A stretch of DNA of 7,784 nt, taken from Clostridiales bacterium. GTDB lineage: Bacteria > Bacillota > Clostridia > Lachnospirales > Anaerotignaceae. Location: contig JAGZLR010000078.1 of the NCBI GenBank assembly GCA_018364635.1, forward strand, positions 1-7,784, in the 5' to 3' direction. Positions within the stretch are counted from its first letter, which is position 1, and each line of letters begins with the position of its first letter. This document shows, piece by piece, positions 1 to 7,010 of this stretch. The notes beneath the pieces are model-generated. The model saw only the letters and a program-made list of their open reading frames with translations, was not told the DNA's origin and ran no database searches. The position numbers were made by a program, and so were the translations under genes.

Positions 1-17
1 TGATCTCGGAACGATTT

Positions 18-584
18 ATGCAACAACTGAAATTTATTTGCGAAGTAGACAAACTAAAGCAGATTTATCGTCAAACATATATTTCAGATGCAAGCAGAAA
101 AGAAAATGATGCTGAACACAGCTGGCATTTAGCCTTGATGGCAGCGATTCTTGGAGATCAAGCAAAAGGTGTGGACATATTAAAGGTAATGAAGATGGTA
201 TTGATCCATGATATTGTTGAAATAGATGCGGGAGATACCTACCTTTACGATGAAAAAGCAAATGCAACAAAACAATTTAGAGAGCAAAAAGCTGCAGAAC
301 GTCTATATGGATTTCTTCCGGGTGACCAAGCACTGGAATATAAAAATTTATGGGAAGAATTTGAGAAAAAAGAATCAGCAGAAGCTAAATATGCTGCAGC
401 CTTGGATAGATTGCAGCCGTTGATGCTCAACTATGTTACAGATGGCAAGGCATGGCAAGAGCATGGTGTATGTGAGAAACAGGTTTTAGATAATAATAAG
501 AATACATTAGAGTTTTCAAATGATATTCGAGAAGCTCTTTTAGCCATGGTGCAAGATGCAAAAAATCATGGATGGTTAAAATAA
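18..584 (+). CDS. HD-domain phosphohydrolase, YfbR/HDDC2-like (probable 5'-deoxynucleotidase)
   Basis: Probable cytoplasmic metal-dependent phosphohydrolase that removes phosphate from deoxynucleoside 5'-monophosphates, a nucleotide-pool role. Seen in the sequence: one HD domain covering nearly the whole 188 residues, with metal-ligand candidates H34 (in AEHSWHL), H64-D65 (in LIHDIVE) and D130 (in ALDRLQP), plus E68 and D73, which fit the catalytic and conserved acidic positions of E. coli YfbR. The N-terminal stretch DKLKQIYRQTY and the SRKENDAEHSWH block are typical of the HDDC2/YfbR group. Length is close to the roughly 190-200 residues usual for the family. Position 18 is the first visible ATG, but the reading frame stays open to the left edge and the residues before it (ISERF) resemble the family N-terminus, so the real start may be a few codons upstream. 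The gene is separated from the next by a terminator and is probably not part of the rsmB operon. The fold is near certain; the exact substrate is inferred. Confidence 0.85.
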   Translation: MQQLKFICEVDKLKQIYRQTYISDASRKENDAEHSWHLALMAAILGDQAKGVDILKVMKMVLIHDIVEIDAGDTYLYDEKANATKQFREQKAAERLYGFLPGDQALEYKNLWEEFEKKESAEAKYAAALDRLQPLMLNYVTDGKAWQEHGVCEKQVLDNNKNTLEFSNDIREALLAMVQDAKNHGWLK

Positions 585-601
585 ATAGAATTAAATTTGT
601 T

Positions 602-638
602 AAAGGGCCTTACGAAAAGTTTATTAGGCTCTTTTTTT
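602..638 (+). terminator. Rho-independent terminator after the HD-domain gene
   Basis: A 9-bp stem (602-610 with 626-634, one G-T wobble at 606/630) encloses a 15-nt loop and runs into seven consecutive T residues (632-638). It begins 18 nt after the stop codon of the HD-domain gene. The placement and the U-run fit an intrinsic terminator, separating that transcript from the downstream operon. Confidence 0.8.
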
Positions 639-692
639 GTATCTATAAGAATTTTGTAAAAAATTGAAAGAAAACCGTATGGGCAGTTTTAC

Positions 693-721
693 TTGATTAG
701 AAGAAAAAAATAGGGTAAAAT
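693..721 (+). promoter_or_regulatory. Predicted sigma-A promoter of the rsmB operon
   Basis: TTGATT (693-698) and TAAAAT (716-721) are separated by exactly 17 nt and differ little from the TTGACA/TATAAT consensus. Transcription would start near 728, giving a leader of about 42 nt before the rsmB start at 770. It lies between a terminator and the first gene of a gap-free gene cluster, which is where an operon promoter is expected. This is a prediction from base pattern only; an alternative TATAAA at 721-726 overlaps it. Confidence 0.6.
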
Positions 722-769
722 ATAAAACTAAGCGAGAAAAGAGAATGTTTGTGACGGAAGGATGCTTTT

Positions 770-2086
770 ATGGTTGAAATAAATCCACGAGAAATCGCGG
801 CTGAAGTTTTGATGGAAATAGAATTAGAAGATGGATATAATAATATTGTATTAAAGCGAATTTTGAAAAAAAATGGTGCTATGTCTGTAAGAGATAGGGC
901 TTTTGTTACAGAGGTTGTCAATGGATCACTTCGTAACCTTTTCTATCTTGATTACTGTTTGGATCAAATGTCAAAAATAAGTACGAAGAAAATGAAGCCA
1001 TGGATAAAAGCGGTTCTACGCACAGCATTATATCAAATAAAGTTTATGCGGGTACCAGTTTCTGCCGCTATCAATGAGGCTGTAAAGCTAGTTAAAAAAA
1101 GAGGTTTTGGAAGGTTAAGCGGATTTGCCAACGCAGTGCTTCGGAGAATTTCAGAGGTAGAAATTAAATTGCCTGAAAAAGAAGATCATTTAGTGGAGTA
1201 TTTATCAATAAAATATTCTTTCCCTCAATGGATGATACGCTTTTGGTTAGCCCATTATTCGAAAGATTTTGTGGAGAAACTTTTGGCAGCAAGCAACATA
1301 TCGCCAGATATTACAATTTGTGCGAATGTTCTTAAAACGAATTCAGAAAAACTACAGTTAAAGCTAGAAAAGGAAGGTGTGAAAGTTCTTCCTGGGAAAA
1401 TTACTGACAATGCTCTACATATTACAGAGAGTTCGGATTTGACAAAGCTGGAATCCTTTCAGGAGGGGCTCTTTCACGTGCAGGATGAAGCCTCTATTTT
1501 GGCGGTAGATATTCTTTCGCCTCAGCCTGGAGAAAAAATATTGGATGTCTGTGCAGCTCCAGGTGGGAAAAGTTTGCTTTCTGCGGAAAAAATGGGAAAT
1601 ACAGGAAAGATAGTCTCCAGAGATATCTATAGACATAAATTGGAATTGATAGAAGAGTCGGCAAAACGTTTAGAGATTGATATTATTGAAACAGAGTTAA
1701 AAGATGCTTTAATAGAGGATGACGATGAATTATTTGATCGTGTGATTGTCGATGCTCCATGTTCTGGGCTCGGTATAATCCGTAAAAAACCAGATATCAA
1801 GTATAACCGTACAGGTGAAGATATTGATTCATTAGTTAAAATACAAAAACAAATTTTAGCCACATCAGCAGAAAAAGTGAAACCAGGGGGAGTTCTTGTC
1901 TACAGTACTTGTACGATTTGTCCGAAGGAAAACGAAAAGAATGCAATGTGGTTTCAAGAAAATTTTCCGTTTATTTTAGAATCCATAACTTTTCAAGGAG
2001 AGAAAAAGGAGTTTTTGCAGCTATTTCCTCATGTAGATGAAACAGATGGATTTTTTATTGCAAAGTTTAGGAGAAAGGAAAGCTAA
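770..2086 (+). CDS. rsmB: 16S rRNA (cytosine-967-C5)-methyltransferase RsmB
   Basis: Transfers a methyl group from S-adenosylmethionine to C5 of cytosine 967 (E. coli numbering) of 16S rRNA during 30S assembly, in the cytoplasm. The 438 residues show an N-terminal NusB-like RNA-binding domain (about 1-140, including RDRAFVTEVVNGSLR and GFANAVLRR) followed by a Rossmann-fold methyltransferase domain. The SAM-binding motif LDVCAAPGGKS is at 258-268, motif IV DAPCSGLG has C331, and motif VI YSTCT has C381, the expected catalytic nucleophile; both cysteines of the m5C methyltransferase pair are present. Length matches full-length RsmB/Sun (about 430-450). A Shine-Dalgarno GGAAGGA at 756-762 sits 7 nt before the ATG. 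It is the first gene of the operon, with rlmN starting 1 nt after its stop. The gene looks intact. Assignment is strong; the exact target base is taken from the family. Confidence 0.95.
   Translation: MVEINPREIAAEVLMEIELEDGYNNIVLKRILKKNGAMSVRDRAFVTEVVNGSLRNLFYLDYCLDQMSKISTKKMKPWIKAVLRTALYQIKFMRVPVSAAINEAVKLVKKRGFGRLSGFANAVLRRISEVEIKLPEKEDHLVEYLSIKYSFPQWMIRFWLAHYSKDFVEKLLAASNISPDITICANVLKTNSEKLQLKLEKEGVKVLPGKITDNALHITESSDLTKLESFQEGLFHVQDEASILAVDILSPQPGEKILDVCAAPGGKSLLSAEKMGNTGKIVSRDIYRHKLELIEESAKRLEIDIIETELKDALIEDDDELFDRVIVDAPCSGLGIIRKKPDIKYNRTGEDIDSLVKIQKQILATSAEKVKPGGVLVYSTCTICPKENEKNAMWFQENFPFILESITFQGEKKEFLQLFPHVDETDGFFIAKFRRKES
2075..2080 (+). promoter_or_regulatory. Ribosome binding site that fixes the rlmN start
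   Basis: AAGGAA lies 7 nt before the ATG at 2088, inside the last codons of rsmB; a second purine run, AGGAG, precedes it at 2069-2073. An in-frame ATG exists at 2037 inside rsmB, but it would add 17 residues unlike the RlmN family and lies 50 nt into the upstream gene, so 2088 is the chosen start. Confidence 0.7.
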
Positions 2087-2087
2087 A

Positions 2088-3119
2088 ATGGAACGAAGAG
2101 ATATCAAATCCATGACATTGAAGGAAATACAAGAAGATTTTTTGCAAGTGGGTGAGAAATCCTTTCGTGCAAAACAAGTGTTTTCTTGGCTGCATCAAAA
2201 ACAGGCAGAATCTTTTGAAGAAATGAGCAACCTATCAAAGGAGTTCAGAAAAAGATTACAGGATACTTATTTTATATCATCTGTAAAAGAACTCCAAAGG
2301 TTAGAATCAAGTGACGGCACGAAAAAGTTTTTGTTTTCGGTAGACGAAGAAAATGTAATTGAAAGTGTGCTTATGGAGTATTCTTACGGTTTTGCAGCCT
2401 GTATTTCTACGCAAGTAGGATGCCGGATGGGATGTAGTTTTTGTGCTTCCACATTAGGAGGTCTTGTAAAAAATTTAACAGCTGGACAGATGCTTTCACA
2501 AGTTTATACAATGCAGAAGGTTTGTGGTGGACGAATTGGAAGTATAGTCCTTATGGGAAGTGGAGAACCGTTGGATAATTATGAGTCAGTACTTCGTTTT
2601 ATTCGTCTTATCAATCATCCAGATGGATTGAATTTAGGTCAGAGACATATTACTGTCTCAACATGTGGGTTAACAGACAGAATTTATGATTTAGCAAAAG
2701 AAGAATTACAGATTACGTTAGCAGTTTCTCTGCACGCACCTAATGATAAGATTCGAAATCATATGATGCCTATTTCGAAACGGTATCCAATGGATCAGCT
2801 GCTTGAAGCTTGTCAATTTTATTCTATGAAAACAAAACGAAGAGTAACTTTTGAATATGCTCTAAGCAATGGTGTTAACGATAGTGATGAAAACGCAAAG
2901 GAGCTAGCTGGTAAGTTGAAAAATATGTTGTCACATGTAAATTTAATACCGATTAATAACGTAGAAGAAAGAGAATATCTCCGCAGTAGCCAAGAACGAA
3001 TTCGCTCTTTTTCTGAGATATTAAAAAATAGAGGAATTGAGACTACTGTGCGACGAGAATTAGGCAGCGATATTAATGCGGCATGTGGGCAATTGCGAAG
3101 AAGCTATTTAAAGATATAG
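2088..3119 (+). CDS. rlmN: 23S rRNA (adenine-2503-C2)-methyltransferase / tRNA A37 methyltransferase RlmN
   Basis: Radical-SAM enzyme that methylates C2 of adenine 2503 in 23S rRNA at the peptidyl transferase centre and, in E. coli, also A37 of some tRNAs. From the ATG at 2088 the protein has 343 residues, the usual RlmN length. The 4Fe-4S-binding CX3CX2C motif is C112, C116, C119 (in CRMGCSFCAST). The two cysteines of the methyl-transfer mechanism are also present: C105 (seven residues before the cluster, matching E. coli C118) and C333 near the C-terminus (in NAACGQLRR, matching E. coli C355). The SAM-contact segment LMGSGEPLDNY keeps the GEP signature. With C333 retained and the canonical RlmN length it is RlmN; I cannot fully exclude a Cfr-like relative by eye, but the context and N-terminus favour RlmN. 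It sits 1 nt after rsmB and 16 nt before prpC. Confidence 0.95.
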   Translation: MERRDIKSMTLKEIQEDFLQVGEKSFRAKQVFSWLHQKQAESFEEMSNLSKEFRKRLQDTYFISSVKELQRLESSDGTKKFLFSVDEENVIESVLMEYSYGFAACISTQVGCRMGCSFCASTLGGLVKNLTAGQMLSQVYTMQKVCGGRIGSIVLMGSGEPLDNYESVLRFIRLINHPDGLNLGQRHITVSTCGLTDRIYDLAKEELQITLAVSLHAPNDKIRNHMMPISKRYPMDQLLEACQFYSMKTKRRVTFEYALSNGVNDSDENAKELAGKLKNMLSHVNLIPINNVEEREYLRSSQERIRSFSEILKNRGIETTVRRELGSDINAACGQLRRSYLKI

Positions 3120-3135
3120 AAAAGAGGCGAACAAG

Positions 3136-3876
3136 ATGGTTTCTGTAGGCAGATGTGAGATAGGACTATATAGAAAAAATAATGAGGATTCTATTTTTCT
3201 TGCTGAATATGGAAATAACTGCGGGATTTTTGCAGTTGCAGACGGTATGGGAGGACATAAAGCAGGAGAAATTGCCAGCAAAACCGCTGTGCAGACTTTT
3301 GCAGAGGTTATAGAAAAACAAAAGAAAACACTTTGTATGGGAGAAGATGTACTTGATACATTAATTGAAGCGATTGCAGATAGTAATCGGACGATTTATG
3401 AGATGGCAAAAAAAGATGAGGCACTTGCTGGTATGGGAACTACAATGACAGCTGCTTTTGTTATAGAGGGAAAGGTCTATATTGCACATGTAGGAGATAG
3501 CCGTTTATATTTGTTTCAAAAAGGAAAGCTAAGTCAAATTACAAAGGATCACTCCTATGTTATGGAAATGGTACGATTGGGAAAGCTGACTATGCGCGAA
3601 GCAAATGTTCATCCAAATCGGAATGTGATTACTCGAGCTGTTGGCACTAAAGAAACGGTGGAAACCGATACTTATATTATCCAAATCGAATCAAAAGATG
3701 AAATTTTGATCTGTTCTGACGGGTTATATACGATGGTACCAGATACGGATATCAGCAAAATTATGCAAAAAGATAACATTTCTTTGCCAGAAAAAGCAGA
3801 TGCTTTGGTGGCAGCAGCAGAAGAAAGTGGCGGGCTTGACAATATATCCGTAATTTTAGTATCACAGGGGGTGTAA
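3136..3876 (+). CDS. prpC: PP2C-family Ser/Thr protein phosphatase PrpC/Stp
   Basis: Cytoplasmic metal-dependent phosphatase that reverses phosphorylation made by the adjacent PASTA kinase, including that of the kinase itself. The 246 residues form one PP2C domain, the family's usual size. Visible motifs in order: RKNNEDS (13-19), VADGMGGHKAGE with metal ligands D36-G37, GMGTTMTA (99-106), HVGDSRLY with D121, TKDHSYV, NVITRAVGT, ICSDGLY with D195, and GGLDNIS with D235. The metal-binding aspartates expected for two to three Mn/Mg ions are all in place, so the enzyme should be active. The usual Asp of the first strand motif (TDxGxxR) is Glu here (E8). There is no signal peptide or membrane segment. 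AGAGG at 3123-3127, 8 nt before the ATG, supports this start. prkC follows after 3 nt, the standard phosphatase-kinase pair of Firmicutes. Confidence 0.95.
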   Translation: MVSVGRCEIGLYRKNNEDSIFLAEYGNNCGIFAVADGMGGHKAGEIASKTAVQTFAEVIEKQKKTLCMGEDVLDTLIEAIADSNRTIYEMAKKDEALAGMGTTMTAAFVIEGKVYIAHVGDSRLYLFQKGKLSQITKDHSYVMEMVRLGKLTMREANVHPNRNVITRAVGTKETVETDTYIIQIESKDEILICSDGLYTMVPDTDISKIMQKDNISLPEKADALVAAAEESGGLDNISVILVSQGV

Positions 3877-3879
3877 GGA
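3866..3879 (+). promoter_or_regulatory. Ribosome binding site of prkC, with two possible starts
   Basis: AGGGGGTG (3866-3873) pairs with the 16S anti-SD with one G-U wobble and lies 6 nt before the ATG at 3880. AAGGA (3875-3879) lies 6 nt before a second in-frame ATG at 3886. Either start is reasonable, and they differ by only two residues (Met-Ser). The site overlaps the end and stop codon of prpC, so translation is probably coupled. Confidence 0.6.
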
Positions 3880-6126
3880 ATGTCAATGGAACCAGGAGCA
3901 GTCTTAAGTGGAAGATATGAAATAAAAGAATTACTTGGCAAGGGAGGCATGGCATATGCATACCGTGCCTTTGATAAAAAATTGGAGAGAGATGTTACTG
4001 TTAAAGTACTGAGAGATGATTTTGAAGATGATGAGGGATTTAATGAAAGATTCCGAACAGAAGCCAGAGCGGTTGCAAGCCTTTCTCATCCCAATATTGT
4101 AAGCGTATATGACGTTGGTACAGATGGCAATATCAACTATATTGTGATGGAATATGTCCATGGCGATACCTTAAAGAAAGCAATTCTTGAGAAATCTCCT
4201 TTTGATACATTAACAGCAGTGAGTGTGTCCATTCAAATAGCAGCAGCTTTATCACATGCGCATAAAAATCATGTTGTCCATCGAGATATTAAACCACAAA
4301 ATATTCTAATCTCTCTAGATGGTACAATTAAAGTGACGGATTTTGGAATTGCAAAAGCTGTCAGCAGTTCTACGGTAGCGGCTAATGCAAATGCAGTAGG
4401 GTCAGTTCACTATTTTTCTCCTGAACAGGCAAGAGGAGGCTATGTAGATGAAAGAAGTGATATCTACTCTTTAGGCATTACAATGTACGAGATGGTTACT
4501 GGAAAACTGCCTTATGATGGCAATAATGCAGTTGCTGTTGCACTAAAACATATTAAAGAACCATTACCTGATATTCATCAGTTTAATCCTGGAATTTCTG
4601 ATACATTAGAAAGAATCATACAAAAAGCAACACAAAAAAATCCGGATGATCGGTATGCTAATATTAGTCTTCTGTTGTCTGATTTAAAGAGGGCACTTAC
4701 TGAGGCCAGTGCAGATGTGCTGAAAAAAGCTGATATGAAAAATAGAGAAGCTAAAAAATATACGGAAACAGAAACAACTTATGACATGGAGTCTGCAAGA
4801 TCTATTCATCTAGAAACGGACACCAAAACAGAGTCGGATAAGGAACAAATAATTTCGGTTCCTCAGTCGGTAATGCAACCAAGAGGAAGAGAGGAACTGC
4901 GCAAATTTGGCCGTGCAATACGGATATCTCATGATGATGAGTATGAAGATGATGAGTATGAAGAAAAAGAGATTTATGAAGATGATGAAGACGACTATGA
5001 GCAGCCAGAGAGAAAAAGTAATGAGAAAAAAATAATCATAGCCGCAGTTTTGACTGCTCTGATTATTATATTAGGAATTACTGCGTTTAGCATGAATCTA
5101 TTTATGGGTATCTTTAGCGGAAATAATAAAGAAGATATCTCTGTTCCTACATTTATAGGAATTACTTATGAGGAAGCGCAAGAGGTTGCTGAGGGCCTTG
5201 GTATTCAGGTGGCAAAAAAGGATACTGCATCTAGCGAAAAGTATGATGCAGGACTTGTTATGGCACAGGATCCTCAAGAAGGAATTAAAGTTGCGGAAGG
5301 AACAACGATCAATTTAACAATCAGCACAGGAGTCGAAGAGACTATTGTCCCAGATGTGGTAGGGATGGATGAAAATAAAGCAATTGAGAAAATAAAAGAA
5401 GAGACAGGAGTCACTACTGTACAGGTAGAGCATGAATATAGCAGTGATGTGGAGCAGGGAAAAGTAATCCGTCAGTCGCCAGAGTCCGGTAAGGAGGTAT
5501 CCAGTACTGACCGTATTTTACTTACAATTAGTAAAGGTGAGGAAAGCAAGAAAGTCATTGTCCCTGATATCACAAATTTAACAGAGGAAGAGGCAAAGAC
5601 AAAGTTAGAGGAAATGGATTTAAAGGTTGGTCCTGCAACACCAATGGAAAGTAAAAAAGTAGAAGCTGGTCATATTATTACGCAAACTGTTTCTCCAGGC
5701 AGTGAAGTTGCACGTGGAACCTCTGTTGGATATGTAATTAGTACTGGAAATGAAGAGGAGGATGTGCCTCCTGATCAGTCAGGAAAAGACGGAGAGGAAG
5801 AACCGGAAGAACCAAAGACGGAGCAACCGGTAAAACCAGAACAACCAGATAATCAGCAAAAACCAGAAGAACCAAAAACACCGAAGACGATTTCGTTTAC
5901 AGTCAATAGCAGTGCAGCAGCAAATGGCGCGGACAGTGTCCATGTGGAAGTTGTAAAAATCAACAAAGATGGATCATCAGAAAAAGTGATTAGCGAAACA
6001 AGAAAAGGCAGTGAATTCCCAATCAGTGTATCGGTCAGCGGTACTGGTGAGGCGGAATTACAGCTTTATTTGGATGGTTCCTTCCAATGGAGCCAAAATG
6101 TAAATTTTGATGAAGGAGGCCACTAA
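3880..6126 (+). CDS. prkC: PASTA-domain Ser/Thr protein kinase PrkC/PknB (Stk)
   Basis: Single-pass membrane kinase: PASTA repeats outside bind peptidoglycan fragments or lipid II, the kinase inside phosphorylates proteins of cell division, wall synthesis and translation. The 748 residues contain a Hanks-type kinase domain (about 13-275) with glycine loop GKGGMAYAY (20-28), K42, helix-C E61, HRDIKPQN with D136, DFG D154-G156 and SPEQARGG (180-187), all catalytic residues present. A charged juxtamembrane region (about 276-384) with an acidic stretch at 352-374 follows, then a transmembrane helix at about 385-406, and three PASTA domains at about 420-484, 488-553 and 558-623. A Pro/Glu/Lys-rich linker (625-670) leads to a probably beta-rich C-terminal domain (671-748). 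It is longer than B. subtilis PrkC (about 650). The activation loop (157-179) has only one Thr. It lies between its phosphatase and rsgA. Confidence 0.96.
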   Translation: MSMEPGAVLSGRYEIKELLGKGGMAYAYRAFDKKLERDVTVKVLRDDFEDDEGFNERFRTEARAVASLSHPNIVSVYDVGTDGNINYIVMEYVHGDTLKKAILEKSPFDTLTAVSVSIQIAAALSHAHKNHVVHRDIKPQNILISLDGTIKVTDFGIAKAVSSSTVAANANAVGSVHYFSPEQARGGYVDERSDIYSLGITMYEMVTGKLPYDGNNAVAVALKHIKEPLPDIHQFNPGISDTLERIIQKATQKNPDDRYANISLLLSDLKRALTEASADVLKKADMKNREAKKYTETETTYDMESARSIHLETDTKTESDKEQIISVPQSVMQPRGREELRKFGRAIRISHDDEYEDDEYEEKEIYEDDEDDYEQPERKSNEKKIIIAAVLTALIIILGITAFSMNLFMGIFSGNNKEDISVPTFIGITYEEAQEVAEGLGIQVAKKDTASSEKYDAGLVMAQDPQEGIKVAEGTTINLTISTGVEETIVPDVVGMDENKAIEKIKEETGVTTVQVEHEYSSDVEQGKVIRQSPESGKEVSSTDRILLTISKGEESKKVIVPDITNLTEEEAKTKLEEMDLKVGPATPMESKKVEAGHIITQTVSPGSEVARGTSVGYVISTGNEEEDVPPDQSGKDGEEEPEEPKTEQPVKPEQPDNQQKPEEPKTPKTISFTVNSSAAANGADSVHVEVVKINKDGSSEKVISETRKGSEFPISVSVSGTGEAELQLYLDGSFQWSQNVNFDEGGH
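4933..4962 (+). repeat. Perfect 15-bp in-frame tandem duplication inside prkC
   Basis: The 15-bp unit GATGATGAGTATGAA (4933-4947) is repeated without any change at 4948-4962, encoding DDEYE twice (residues 352-361) in the cytoplasmic acidic juxtamembrane segment. The following codons continue the same acidic and Tyr-containing style but are not exact copies. Exact identity at the DNA level suggests a recent slippage duplication, and the copy number may vary between strains. Confidence 0.9.
6113..6119 (+). promoter_or_regulatory. Strong Shine-Dalgarno site of rsgA inside the end of prkC
   Basis: AAGGAGG, a full consensus match, lies 6 nt before the rsgA ATG at 6126. It is located in the last codons of prkC, and the prkC stop and rsgA start share one base (TAATG at 6124-6128), a classic stop-restart arrangement. 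Confidence 0.8.
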
Positions 6127-7010
6127 TGTTAGATGGCGTCATAACAAAAGGTATTGGTGGATTTTATTATGTCAATACAGAGTATGGTCTATATGAATGC
6201 CGTGCAAGAGGTATTTTTCGTAAAGAAAAACAAAAGCCTCTGGTTGGAGATTTTGTTGGGATTCAGATTCTTGATGAAGTAAATAAAAAGGGCAGCTTAG
6301 ATAAAATTTATCCAAGAAAAAAGGAATTGATTCGTCCTAGAGTCTCAAATGTAGATCATGCAGTTATTGTTTTTGCAGCAAAAAGCCCAGATATAAATTT
6401 AGATTTACTAGACCGATTTTTGATTTTGGTAGAGGAACAGGGACTAGATATAACAATTTGCTTTAATAAAATAGACTTGGACCAGGAGAAGAACTATTTA
6501 AATTACTATAAATTATATTCTGATGCAGGATATCGTGTGCTACCTATTAGTGCAAGATGTCAAATTGGTATTGACCAGCTTAGAGAGGCATTAGTTGGAA
6601 AAATTTCGGTGTTTGCAGGCCCTAGCGGAGTTGGAAAAAGCAGTTTAATTAATGCTGTTGTCCCTGATTTTTCCTTACAGACTGGAGAGATTAGTGAAAA
6701 AATTGAGCGTGGACGACATACAACCCGTCATGCAGAATTAATGCAGTTTGCACCAAAAAGTTTTATTGTGGACTCTCCAGGTTTTACTTCTCTTTATCTG
6801 GATCATATTAAAAAAGAAGAGCTTCAGTATTATTTTAGAGAATTTCGTGAAGTAGAAAGTCGCTGTAGATTTGTGGGCTGTAGCCATACGCATGAGCCTG
6901 ATTGTGCTATCAAAGCACAAATAGGTAAAACGATTAGTAAACAAAGGTATGAGAGATATATTTCAATTTATCAGGAACTAACAGAGAAAGAGGAGAAAAG
7001 ATATGATTAA
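6126..7010 (+). CDS. rsgA: Ribosome small-subunit-dependent GTPase A (RsgA/CpgA/YjeQ)
   Basis: Circularly permuted GTPase that binds the 30S subunit late in assembly, checks the decoding centre and releases assembly factors upon GTP hydrolysis. The 294 residues comprise an N-terminal OB-fold (about 1-70, GVITKGIGGFYYV onward), the GTPase domain with motifs in permuted order, and a C-terminal zinc domain. The motifs are G4 NKID (114-117), G5 SA (142-143), G1 GPSGVGKSS (165-173), G2 TT (199-200) and G3 DSPG (216-219). The zinc ligands are C247, C252, H254 and C260. Length fits the family (about 290-350), at the short end typical of Firmicutes. It follows prkC with a 1-nt overlap and overlaps rpe by 8 nt. 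In B. subtilis the orthologue CpgA is reported as a PrkC substrate, so the adjacency may be functional; whether this copy is phosphorylated cannot be seen from the sequence. Confidence 0.96.
   Translation: MLDGVITKGIGGFYYVNTEYGLYECRARGIFRKEKQKPLVGDFVGIQILDEVNKKGSLDKIYPRKKELIRPRVSNVDHAVIVFAAKSPDINLDLLDRFLILVEEQGLDITICFNKIDLDQEKNYLNYYKLYSDAGYRVLPISARCQIGIDQLREALVGKISVFAGPSGVGKSSLINAVVPDFSLQTGEISEKIERGRHTTRHAELMQFAPKSFIVDSPGFTSLYLDHIKKEELQYYFREFREVESRCRFVGCSHTHEPDCAIKAQIGKTISKQRYERYISIYQELTEKEEKRYD

Noticed and set aside
650..690. Small inverted repeats in the rsmB upstream region (650-655 with 660-665; 671-675 with 686-690)
   Set aside because: The stems are 5-6 bp and almost all A/T, expected by chance in AT-rich DNA, with no riboswitch-like or T-box-like conserved element visible.
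664..692. Alternative promoter TTGAAA with TTTTAC at 17-nt spacing
   Set aside because: The -10 element is poor compared with TAAAAT of the adjacent candidate at 693-721.
2037..2087. In-frame ATG at 2037 as the rlmN start, giving a 360-residue protein
   Set aside because: It lies inside rsmB, lacks a convincing Shine-Dalgarno site, and adds 17 residues outside the usual family length; the ATG at 2088 has AAGGAA at 7-nt spacing.
3093..3120. Possible internal promoter at the end of rlmN (TTGCGA, 16 nt, TATAGA)
   Set aside because: The match is weak and the predicted start near 3127 would remove the prpC Shine-Dalgarno site at 3123-3127.
3672..4161. Minus-strand open frames opposite prpC and prkC
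   Set aside because: They are shadows of strongly supported + strand genes; their translations show no recognisable domain and they have no convincing ribosome binding sites.
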